A stretch of 64,000 nt of DNA from Mercenaria mercenaria (Eukaryota; Mollusca; Bivalvia; Venerida; Veneridae): positions 46,590,501-46,654,500 of the forward strand of contig NC_069373.1 in NCBI RefSeq assembly GCF_021730395.1, read 5' to 3'. The notes beneath the pieces were generated by a model, which was given only the letters and a program-made list of their open reading frames with translations, made no database searches and was not told where the DNA came from. A program made the position numbers and the translations under genes. Shown here piece after piece: positions 43,255 to 54,482 of the stretch (its first letter is position 1; the number at the start of each line of letters is the position of its first letter).

Positions 43255-43415
43255 ATTGAGTCTGCCCTTGCGACCAGTGTAAATCATGATCAGCCTGCAC
43301 ATTCGTGTAGTCTGATCATGATCTACACTGTTCGCCATTCAATCAGTATCACTTTGGTAAGCACCTCTTAAAAGTTAACGGTACTGTCCAAATTGAAAGA
43401 TGGTAGGGGGAGTTA
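43255..43415. repeat. Short inverted-repeat element
   Basis: CCCTTGCGACCAGTGTAAAT, then ATCATGATCAGCCTGC and its mirror TGATCATGATCTACACTG, followed by TGTCCAAATTGAAAGATGG. Relatives are at 26560, 61260 and 62945. Confidence 0.6.
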
Positions 43416-43507
43416 ATCCGGACTACACTACATACTGGATCTTGTTTACAGATAACAGCATAACTAGACGTCAACAGTATTATTCATTCGTATTATGTGA
43501 AAGTGTC

Positions 43508-43523
43508 AATATCCAGGACGCCG
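43508..43523 (+). promoter_or_regulatory. Conserved promoter/5' leader motif of SDR-c
   Basis: AATATCCAGGACGCCG, one change from the motif before SDR-a and SDR-b, ends 15 bp before the SDR-c start codon. Confidence 0.5.
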
Positions 43524-43538
43524 ATTATTCGTGTCAAA

Positions 43539-46414
43539 ATGCTCGCTCCAAAATCGGTTTTAATCACTGGATGTAACAGGGGGATTGGTTTGGAGTTCGT
43601 GAAACATTTTCTTCAGCTGGCAAAACCACCGAAATTTGTGTTTGCCTGTTGCAGAAATTCTGCTGCGGCTACAGTAAGTAAATATAAAATACATGTCATG
43701 GCCCGGTATCCCGCAATATCTTTATCATGGTGAGGGATTGTACTCCGGATATATGCGCGAAATGTAACCGATTTACTCCACCTGAGGTAAGTAAGATTTT
43801 CTGTATATTTTCGACAAATAATCTCCAGAAGTCGTAGAGTTTCAACATTTCCTAAATGACAAACAAATTAACATTGTAAACCGGACTTTTCAAACTATTT
43901 CTGTTGAAAAAAAAATGTCACGTTTAAACCCTATTATAAAGAAATATTTACCCTATCATTTAGGAGTTTCATTGATTATTTTGTCTCGGTATAATGGAAC
44001 ATATAATTATGTCCATCTTAGCCGTATGTTGAGTAAATAAATCAATAAAATCAAATCTGCCCCCAGTAGTATAATACAGCGAGTAGCTGTTGATTGGTGA
44101 TCATTTTTCGGCTATATCCGGTCAGAACATAAATAGATGTATACATTACTTCTGATTCGATGTACTGTTCCATAACCGTGAGATGGAAGTAAACTGGCTG
44201 AAGTTATATAAGTTAGACATTATTTAAAGCATTTTATCTAAAGCATTTTAACTTACTTTTCATTCCTGCATAGCTTATTATATGGGTTTTGCTTTTCAGG
44301 ACTTGAATGAGATTGCCAAATCAAATCCATCAGTAAAAGTTCTTGAGTTAGGTAAGTGGTTGATGCGCTTCTATATAGGCCTATATCTAGTTCCTGGTAG
44401 AGAACCCGTATGCTGTATATTTCAATTACAGTTTCTATTTGTTGTTGACCTGCTGAGCGATATATGGCTCGGGTTGTGTTTTCCTGTGCGCTCAATTAAT
44501 GTGCCAAGACACTCTTCTTTTTGAGATAGCCTCAAGGTTTTATGAATATTTACTTTTTGTGGAAAAACAACTTTTATGTTAAAATTTAATTTACGCATAC
44601 AATCAGTAATATATCAAATATGTTTTCGATCATTGGACATATATAAAATATAGTTAAAACAAAGTCTGTGCGATAATCAAATACATTTTGTTTTTATCAT
44701 TGAACAAACGTAAAACGAAATAATTATTTGTATGCGATAATCGAACATAAATATAAAAAAAAACTAAACGCATAATGTCACCGATTATTGAACATAATAT
44801 AAAAATCGAACATAGACACAAATGTACTGCCATATCTGTGCTTAACAGGAAAATAAATCGGGTCATATTAGAATATATAATTTAACAAACAACTATTGTG
44901 TTAATATACATATAAATATAACTCACAATTATAACTATATTTATAGATGTAATCTACCCTTGTCTTTTATTTTTTATGTTGTTGTAGATGTCACTAAACA
45001 AGACTCAATAGAAAAAGCTAAACTCTACGTTGCATCGATAGTTGAAGGCGAAGGTTTGAACCTACTAATCAACAACAGTGGCATTGCTAGTGATCAAGAT
45101 ATTGAAGATGTTACAAGGGAAGAAATGATGAGATGTTACGAAGTCAATGCAATTGGACCGTTAATGATGGCACAGGTAGACATGAATCATTATTATCTAC
45201 AGTGATTATATGAAATCTTTATTAATGGGTCTTTTCAAAAAACGTTTGAATAGCAAACACGAACATGTATATCTGAAGCAATTAATCTGTAACTTAATGA
45301 AACTAAAATGGACATTATATACATTATAAAGGTACCTGTTGTAACGACTGCATACCAAAAATTGTAATATTGAATTCATGCAAAAATATATGCATGAAAA
45401 TACATCTCAGTACCAGCTTTTTAAAGGCTCGTTATTTTAAAACTTTAGACAACATCAGCTAGCTGTGCTCAGCGCTGTTAGTATATTCAAGAGAAGGTGA
45501 CAGATTGTGGTAATTGAGCACCCTACATAGGACATTTTCTAAAGTAATAAAGAATAGAATATGTAAACTTTTATTAAACTAGTATTATGTATCGTCTAGT
45601 ATGAATAGCTTTTGTGATTTTTAATTGAGATTTTGGACATGCTACCAACTGTGTTTTTTGAACAATTTCAGTCATTTCTACCTCTGTTGAGACTAGCTGC
45701 CAGCCAGCATCAATCAGATCCTATGTCCTGCAACAAGGCTGCAATTATCAACATTTCCACTTCCTTAGCATCAATTTCAGAATATTCCTCACCCAGAAGA
45801 AGATACCCATACAGGGCCTCGAAGGTACTGTGAAAGGAAGAACATAATTCTAGCAATCACAGAACACGTACAGAGATCGTCTATTTTTTAAACAATGAAA
45901 TTGGGGACAACACGTAATTATTCATTGATATTAATATGTAACCAAAGGACGTCGCATTTTCATTATTAGATAAGGACTTTGAAAACTTTCATATTGAAAT
46001 TAAAAGAAAGAAAAAATAATGTTAACTGCAAGGTTGTGAAAATAATTTGCAACATTGCAAATATACAGAATTATTACAACACATCTTTTTACATTGGTTT
46101 GAACTTGCACTAGGAAAGCATAACTAGATTGAAACGTATTTTCTTTTCTGATTTCAGAAGTTTGAATTATTGTTCTTTCACAGGCTGCTTTGAATATGAT
46201 CACCACCAGCCTATGTCTAGATTTAAAAGCGGACGGTATCCTTTGCACATCTGTCCATCCAGGCTGGGTAAAGACAGAAATGGGTGGACCTAATGCACTC
46301 ATCAGCACAGAAGAAAGTTTAAACGGAATGATGTCTGTTCTGGAAAAACTTCAAGGGGAAGAGTGTTCTGGAAAGTTTTATCATGGTGTCAGAGGAGACT
46401 TCATTGGATGGTAG
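43539..46414 (+). CDS. SDR-c: C-factor/sniffer-like short-chain dehydrogenase, five exons
   Basis: Exons 43539-43673, 44300-44351, 44988-45175, 45672-45824, 46184-46414 give 252 residues. Start MLAPKSVLITG, TGCNRGIG, NNSG, active-site YPYRASK, PGWVKTEMGG and terminal FIGW are all present, so the enzyme looks active; cytosolic, NAD(P)H-dependent by family, substrate unknown. Exon 4 has one extra codon in an arginine-rich turn (SSPRRRYPYRASK) just before the active-site tyrosine. It is closest to SDR-b by eye. An upstream in-frame GTG exists but the ATG matches the paralogues. Confidence 0.93.
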
Positions 46415-46514
46415 AAGATATCGTACTGCTCACGAAACTTAATGAATTGCAACTGTGCAATACTTAGTTTTTACCATTCTAATGGTCTTCAAATAATGTT
46501 GACAAAAGTTGTAT

Positions 46515-46520
46515 AATAAA
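46515..46520 (+). terminator. Candidate polyadenylation signal of SDR-c
   Basis: AATAAA lies 100 bases after the SDR-c stop, a normal distance for a short 3' untranslated region. Confidence 0.5.
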
Positions 46521-46529
46521 GTACAATTG

Positions 46530-49500
46530 CTGTTGAAATTATACGAAAAATTAAATATGGACTGATCAATTGATTATCATTAAAAGCTACACACGGAAGT
46601 CTTTAGTATTTGATATGTTCTCACAGGTTCCGTAACCGACTTCTATTGTTTTATACTTGTTTTATATCTTGCAAAATGCAAAACGATATTATGATAAGTT
46701 CAAATAGCGAAGCATGTCGTCATTATTCAGTTCCGGATTTGTTTGTTACATTAATATTCAACGTTAATCTCTTTTAATGGAAAACCATTTTTATACAGCC
46801 AAACCTGTCAAGGGAGTGACAAAGTTTAACATCATAAGGCAGGTTTCTGCTGAAAACAAGTTTAAATTAGAAGAAACGGTTAATTATAGGCCAGTTAACT
46901 GACTGAAGGTCAGACCCTCCTATTATGTTTTCCATAGACTTCCATTATAAGAAATGACCCTGTCACATTCCCCAAAATTGAGAAATGACCATTAAAATGT
47001 GATTCTTTCAGTAAGACAGCATTTCAGACACATAAAAATAGCAAGTTTATATAGGCGTATCCAATCCGTTTTCTTACAATATTTCATCAGACAAACCTAC
47101 CCCCTTTCTTGAATGGCATTTACAGGCAAAATGTCCACTGACACCTATTATTCTAAATACAGAATTGTAAAGTCAACCATTCAGCCAGGCACTAGTAAAT
47201 ATTCCAAATTTCACAGAAAACATTATATTGCTTGATTTTGACACAAATCTTATGATTGTAAACATAACATTTTATCCAATCAGCTTACGTCTCATTGAAT
47301 ATTACGGGTTTCCCTACACTTTCTTTCAACCAATCCAAAGCCGGCTTGTAAAAACAACCTCTGACCTAAAGAGATATTAAAAATTAAATATACAAGCCTT
47401 ATAGTTATTATAATTTTAAAGTAAACACACACTTACCAAAGTAACAAATGAAATGTGTTCTTCTCACTCTCATCCAAAAAACAAGCCTTCTGTCACAGTG
47501 TCTTATGTCAACTGTACTGAAAATATGAAATAAAATTGCATTTTCTTATTCAAATGACCAACAGGAAGTCAATGTTGATGCAACATGTATAAAAAAAACA
47601 CCTGTATTGAGTGCATGTAGTCGCCTTCAAACAAACACTACTAACATCTAATATTTAGCATGAATGCTGCAGCAGGGTACTGTTTTTATACCCCACCCAT
47701 TACTAAAACAGTGATTTTGTCATTGTCAACACACTTTTTCATCCTAGGGGATCACTGAAAGTGACTTAGGCATTTAATGGACTGTAAACAAACACTAGCT
47801 GATGTTTATATAGAGCTTACACACTATTTACACTATCATTACAATATTTTAGGACTTACAGGTCTTTAAAATAAAGCCCCACTGCAGTTGTTTTCATCAG
47901 TTTCTGGCCATAGGACCACAGATAAAAGGTGTTATTACTAATAAAGACATAATCAATTGCAAAAAATAACTGCAACTTTCAATAAGGGGAAGCATAATCT
48001 TGCAAAGAAAATTAAATTTACCCTTGAGAAGTACTTTGCTCTCAAATAAATAGATGTCAAGCATCCCTAGTGTGCCATTTTTAGGTTATTCTTACACAAT
48101 TTCAGACCATGGACAGCCTAAATACATCTTTTAGAACACATTATTTACAATTAAGACTATCCGTCAAACTACTTGTACATGAAAATAACATTTCCAAGCC
48201 CAAAATACCTTAATGAAACAGTTAAACATTGAAATATTAGAATTATAAACATTTTTCTTACAAAGTCACTATTACCAGCACTGAAAATAAGTTATAAAAC
48301 ATGTACATAATGCTGTAAAGCTATTTAGGTATATCTGAACCTATCCAGAAAACATTTTGTAAAAATGAGAAATAATTTTCCAGCTCTATCCAACAAAACA
48401 TCGTACCATAGACAATCATTTGATCTTCAGAATGCCTACATAATGTGACTGTAGCCTGAACACTTAAAGTACAAGTAAAATAGCTGTATTTTGCAATATG
48501 GATTCCAACTGAACCACACAAACAACACCTTTTACAGGATAAGTGATTCTGGGGATGTGTTTTTTCTCTTGAGACTATATCACAAACTTTTCGAGCTTCT
48601 TCAAGTACTTTTTGACATATATTTTTGAGCAGGAAGCTTAAAGATATCTAAATATTCAATTTTTAATGAAACTCCTGCTTCCAATTCAACTGAGTAACTG
48701 AATCAGTGAAAAACATCTGAAATTAATTAAACGTTATCAGTAGTCACATAAAAGGACAAATAAAACAGACAAAAACTACATCCCGCAAACTGTTATTGCT
48801 TCAAAGAAAAGAGAAAAAGTTTCCAGATATAATGCAAAATGTTGTAGGAGCAAATTTTAAGTTATGCCTGTCTAAAAGAATGTATTTCTGTGTCCTGTCT
48901 TAACTATTCTTCAACAATAACCACTCTGGCACTGTCTTATCTTTAGAATTATCTTCAGCAAATATTTGCTTTAGGGAGACGCCAAAAACTAATACACATG
49001 GCTCAAAAATAAAGGTCACATTTAAGATTTAGAAATTTTAAACTGCAACACATTTGACTTTTTTCAGTTTTCGTATATTCTGTTATCTAGACTTATTTAA
49101 GGAACAAACAAACCCATTACATAGTGTAAGATCCCGACATGTATGTTTTATTATTCTTTAATGACTTTTTTGTGAATAACTCCCTTTAATATGACAGTAC
49201 TTAAAAGCGGACTGTTTCTTTTGATTTCAATATATTTCTACTTTTACAATTCACATTTGACAGTTATTGTGATATTTTCACAATATGAACATATAGATAA
49301 TTTTTGAACAACTTCCATTTTCACTTATTCAGTCCAAATGTCTTTGTTGTACAAGATAGGGAAAGAGAGATAATATTAATGATTGTTTAATAACCTCATT
49401 TCTAATGGTTTTCTTCTAAATATGTAATTATATTTGCAAATTATTTACAAATATAAAACAATATTTAGTTTTATATACGTATCATTTCAAAGGCATAGAA

Positions 49501-50127
49501 AGTTTATATGCTAAAATAACTGTCTCTGTTGGGCAACCAGGATAAGAAAATCAAATCGTAAAAAAATCTAACATGTATTAAACACTCAGGGAACACAAGT
49601 TATTGCAAATGACTAGATATTAAAGTTTTGAACAAATCTATTACTTGACTAAAATCTGATAATTAGTAAATCCCTTAACTTCAAGCAAGCTACCAATAAG
49701 TAAATCGACAGTAAGCAGAAGTGTTTTTAAGATTTACATCAAAAAGAACGTTTTTACTACATTACAAAATGTGATCTGATATGCTCTTATTGTTGACGCT
49801 TTGCAATGTGGCAATACAGCAAAATTATCTGAATAATTGTACAGATAAAGTACGGTAGAAATCTGTGTTTAACTCACGATACTTAAATTTATTCGGTCTT
49901 TATCTTTTTCGAACACTTCATGTATATATTAAAATGCTTTAATTCATAAATGCACCTTCATGGGCCTTCTTCTGTAAATACATATAGCCAATACGTAAAA
50001 TAAACTATTTAAATTAAACCTAAATTTACCCTGCAGTAATGCATTTTAGACACACTTTTCAGTATAGAACGAATCTCTATAGGGACGAATAGAAATAGAT
50101 TCGCCTTTGACCCAGTTCGTGTAAACA
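46530..50127. other. 3.6-kb intergenic stretch with possible gene remnants on the minus strand
   Basis: This is unusually free of recognisable repeats. Two minus-strand open stretches look protein-like. One at 48900-48988 follows a TATTAG acceptor and reads FGVSLKQIFAEDNSKD then KTVPEWLLLKNS and stop; its start resembles the first strand of a RhoGAP domain, weakly. The other at 48321-48647 (no ATG) contains SCKRCCLCGSVG. Neither is assigned. The region could be an untranslated region or a gene relic. Confidence 0.25.
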
Positions 50128-52746
50128 ATGTTGTCACCGAAGTCAGTTTTGATTACCGGTTCTAGCCAAGGTATTGGTCTCGAGTTTGTTCGAGCATTTC
50201 TTAAGCTGACAACCCCTCCAAAACATATATTTGCCTCATGTATAAACCGTGCAAGTGCAGAGGTAAGTTAGTTTTTATCATAGCATGTTAGATAATCGGT
50301 AAATCAGTTAGCATAATTTAGACAAGAAAAATGTGATTTTAAAATAATGTAAACTGAAGCTTTCTTTAACTGTAAATTAATTTTTTGAATGTTTGCAATT
50401 CATTTTATTGCTCTGTAGTTTGGGATACATCACCCATTACAGGCAAGATATGCATGAACAGTTTAGCTTCTATGTTGTGCTGGTGTGGGGGTGGAGAGGG
50501 TGGGGCGGGGGCGTTTTAATATCTCACTCATTCGCTTTATCAGGATGGCTTATTCTATTATCTGATATCTATCCGTATTTGTTTAAAGCATCTAGTGCAC
50601 GCATGTTCTCATATGTTACCAGTATGCTTTGCGAATTAAACATGTATACACGTTTCCTGAATTATATCTTACTGTAATAATGTGTTACTTTTTAGGATCT
50701 AGACGAAATAGCAAAGACCAATCCAGCTGTGAAAGTAATTGAGCTAGGTTCGTATTTCAGTGTACATAATGTAGAAACGATAAAATGAGCAGTTTATATA
50801 ACCTATCATACAAAAATATACATGTAAATAGATAATTGTAAACAATCTAGTCGGGAATTGTGAACAACATAATGATAAGGACCAGTGAATATACCATTTA
50901 TACATGTTACTTCCTTATCTTTAGAAGTGCAGATGTTTAAAACTTAAAATCATGGGTTTCTGTGACCGAGCGGTTAAGGTCATTGACTTCGAATCACTTG
51001 CCCCTCACTTATGTAGGTTCTAACCCTCACTTACCATCCCAGTCTTGGGTCTGAATACTTATCCCTTAATACCAAGGGTCTGGACATAAATAATACATAG
51101 ATAAACACTACTAGGGTGTAGAATTCTAATGCGAGAAACCCATATAGTAGGCTCACGCAAGATTGATGGTTCTACCCAGGTGCGCTTCCATGCCTGAAAC
51201 AGTGCCCGGACTTGCTGGAAAAGCCGCCATGTATGACCTACGTTGTATCGGTATCTTACACTATATTTCTTTGCAGAAAATCAAGTATTGAGATCTGTTG
51301 TATCACAACTACATTGTATAAACAAAAATATTCCACCAGCTAGTAGAAGTTATTGTCAGCTCAGATATTGAACAGTAAATTTGATATAATGTTTAATGCC
51401 TATTTCCTTTACGCCTATTTATACACTTTGTTGTTTTTGTCTGTTATTGTAATAGATACCTTATTGTCCTTGATGTCTTTATTTTTTATTGTCTTTTGGT
51501 ACCTTTAATGCTCTTGATAATTTTATATACTTCGTGCCTTTATCTTTGTTTTGTTGCCTTTTAAAACTTTTTGTGAGTGATTGATACTTTATTATCTTTA
51601 ATTTATTGTCTATTACACCTTTATTTCCCTCGATGCCGTTTTATCCTTGTTTACAGACGTAGAAAATCAAGACTCAATAGAGAAAGCCAAGGAAGTTGTA
51701 CAGTCAACAGTGCAAGATGAAGGGCTTAATTTACTTGTTAACAACGCTGGCATACTCAAGCGGATGGGATTCCATGACGTGACCAGGGAAGACATGCGAA
51801 AACATTATGAGGTTAACTGCATTGGTCCTCTAATGATGGCAAAGGTTAGTGATACATAGCGTTTGTTCAAAATTGACCGCATTAGGGTTATAAGTGGGGT
51901 AAAAATTTAAGTATTCAGACGTGTGTAATTTGCTAACTTGTTATTTTGTACAAGAAACCATAGAAGTAGGTATGTGATGTAAATGCCAAAGGTATGTAGT
52001 ACGTCAGAAAACGTAAATAAGACAAAAATGTACTAGCTTTGCAGGCTACTGAGAATGTCTTATTTATGGTTAAAGATGTTTTATTATATATGCATCTGTA
52101 TCATTCCAGACATTTCATCCCCTTTTGAAACAGGCAGCAAGTCGGTCTCCAAGTGATCCAATGTCCTGTAACAAAGCTGCGATTATCAATGTTGGATCCG
52201 GTCAAGGTTCAATATCAGAAAATGCATCCAGTGGAATGTATCCGTACAGAGCATCAAAGGTATTTTTACTTTGAAATTGTAAGTTTTTTTTTAAATAATT
52301 AAATGAATTGCCGTCTTTTTAGATGAGCTTTGATCTAGTTTATAAAATACAACAATTATTCTGTTATTATATAAGTAAAGTTCGTCTACATGAGTATAAG
52401 CATACCACCCATCAATTATTAAATTACTGTAATTCAGTTTGGGATGGGACTTTAGCTTTGTTTTTCAAATAATTTGATTGTTTTCTCTGCGACTAGCTAT
52501 AACTGTTTCTTGTAGTGTGCATTAAACATGATGATGACCTGTTGGAGTATCGACATGAAGGCTGATGGCATACTGTGTGCGTCTATTGCTCCTGGCTGGG
52601 TCAGGACGTCGATGGGAGGACCTAACGCCGCTGTATCGACAGAGGAAAGCTTGAAGGCGATGTTTGAAACAATGGAAAAACTTGGTGACGCGGACACTGG
52701 AAAGTTTCTCCATGCAACAAGAGGTGGAACTGTGGTACCGTGGTAG
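50128..52746 (+). CDS. SDR-d: diverged C-factor/sniffer-like short-chain dehydrogenase, five exons
   Basis: Exons 50128-50262, 50696-50747, 51657-51844, 52110-52259, 52516-52746 give 251 residues with the same phases as SDR-a to c. Start MLSPKSVLITG, cofactor motif TGSSQGIG (not TGCNRGIG), classical NNAG in exon 3, active-site YPYRASK, PGWVRTSMGG, and end VVPW instead of LIGW. The YxxxK catalytic pair is intact, so activity is expected; substrate unknown. It lacks the promoter motif of the other three and differs throughout, so it is the oldest split of the four. Confidence 0.93.
50950..51245 (+). mobile_element. tRNA-headed SINE (second family), SDR-d intron 2
   Basis: The head GTGACCGAGCGGTTAAGGTC resembles a tRNA-Leu/Ser A-box arm and is followed by GACTTCGAATCACTTGCCCC. 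A degenerate B box (AGGTTCTAACCCTC) and a body with GGGTGTAGAATTCTAATGCG and CCTGAAACAGTGCCCGGAC follow. Confidence 0.7.
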
Positions 52747-53286
52747 ATCAGTTTTTACATAGAGGTTTGTGTATTCATCTGTTGTAACACTTTGAAGGTG
52801 AAGCTGGGAGTACTTAGTCTGTAATTACTTGAAAGACAGTTAGTTGAATTAAGTCACCATTGAGAACGCTTTGATAAAAATTTGTCGGGGCAAAGAGTTA
52901 ATGATTTGAGAGAAATTCATTCCATTCTTTTATAAAAATTAATATATAGGCAACAATGGTTTTAATTTAAAGCGTAAATTTTCTTATACATATCAATAGT
53001 TTGGCTGCATATTCCTATATATTTATGAGTTAAATTGTACATGTCTTACAAATGCTTCCGTTCTCTTACAGTGTCGAGGGAAGACTGAAGCTCACATTGT
53101 TGCAAGGATAACATTTCATCATTGTCTTGTGTCAGACAATGCCTTTGCGGTCGCGATAAATTGACAATCATATAAAATCCTGCTTAATTGTTGGTGTTTT
53201 ATAAACATTTGATAATCGAGTATTTTGTTATTTTTTTCAATTGGCAGAATAATATATACATATTGTGTAACTGCTATTGATGCTTA

Positions 53287-53292
53287 AATAAA
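53287..53292 (+). terminator. Candidate polyadenylation signal of SDR-d
   Basis: AATAAA about 540 bases after the SDR-d stop; the only good hexamer seen before the next mobile element. Confidence 0.4.
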
Positions 53293-53498
53293 GCCTATTC
53301 TATAAGTTTTTTCTAGTTTCCTGAATACATTAGTAATGGATTGCAGAATTACCTGTGATGTTGCCATTGTGTTTTAGCTGCCCAGACCATAAACTTTTAT
53401 CAAGGCTCTGTAGGCAACACATGGACTGTTACCTTACCCAGCCTTTCTCTTGTTTTGCAAAGCTTTTTGAGAAAATAACTTTGAATTATAGTATTTTT

Positions 53499-54482
53499 AG
53501 CTCCACTATTCCTATTCGGAGAATGGGGGTGGGGGGGGGCGTGACCCTTCTTGATTAAAGTTTTTCGGCAACCTTTGTTTTTCTGTCATATCTTTGTTAC
53601 TATTGCTTATATCTTAAGTAACTTCACATAAACATTGTCCAGTATACAAACAATAAATGTGTAGGGGCTGAGCCCATTATACCTAAGGTCAAGGTCACGA
53701 AGGTGTTACACTTAGGTTATTTTTAAGGTTAAAGTTTTTCGGCAACCTTTGGTTTTCTGTCATATCTTTGTTACTAATGCTTATGTCTTACTTTAAGTTC
53801 ACATAAACATTGTCCAGCATACAAACAAACTATGTGTAGGGGCTGGGCCCATTATACCCAAGGTCAAGGTCACAAAGTTGTTATACTTGGAATTATTTTC
53901 ATGTTAATTTTTTTCGAAAGCTTCCTTATAGACATATCTTTGGTACTTTAAAAGATAATAACTTGAAATTAAAAATATTTCTTTATAGTCTTCGTCTGCA
54001 TGTGTGGTTATAAACCCCATAACTCTAATTGTATTTTTGACAGAATTATGCCCCTTTTGTATTTAAACTTTATTGCAATCTTCGCTTTCTGGATATTACT
54101 TTAATGCAATATAAGATAAAGACTTGAAACATAAAATGTATCTTTATCATCATCATCTGCATGTGTGGTAACAATCCCCATAACTCTGATTTGTATTTTT
54201 GACCAAATTATGCCCCTATTATACTTAATTTTTTAACAAACTTCGTTTACTGGACATAACTTTGGTACTATGTAAGATAATGACTTGAAACTCAAAATAT
54301 ATCTTAACCATCATCATCTGCATGTGTTGTAACAATCTCAATAACCCTAATTTTTGTTCTTGACAGAATTATGCCCCTTGGTGTATCTTCCTTTTAAAGT
54401 AAAGGTCTCTTATTGAGACATATATTCATCTTACTGTCAAATCCCCGAATAGTGGAGCGCGCTGTCTTACGGACAGCTCTTG
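53499..54482 (+). mobile_element. HINE/Pearl-type element, different core family
   Basis: The left end GCTCCACTATTC is mirrored by GAATAGTGGAGC at the right (near 54447). The core has two units of about 170 bp (TTTTTCGGCAACCTTTG, CAAGGTCAAGGTCAC) and three of about 140 bp (GAATTATGCCCCTT, CATCATCTGCATGTGT). The right end is hairpin GCTGTC 54461-54466 / GACAGC 54472-54477, then TCTTG at 54482. Confidence 0.7.

Noticed and set aside
43497-43538. Earlier in-frame GTG start for SDR-c
   Set aside because: The paralogues fix the start at the ATG of MLxPKSVLITG, and the upstream piece is the conserved promoter/leader motif.
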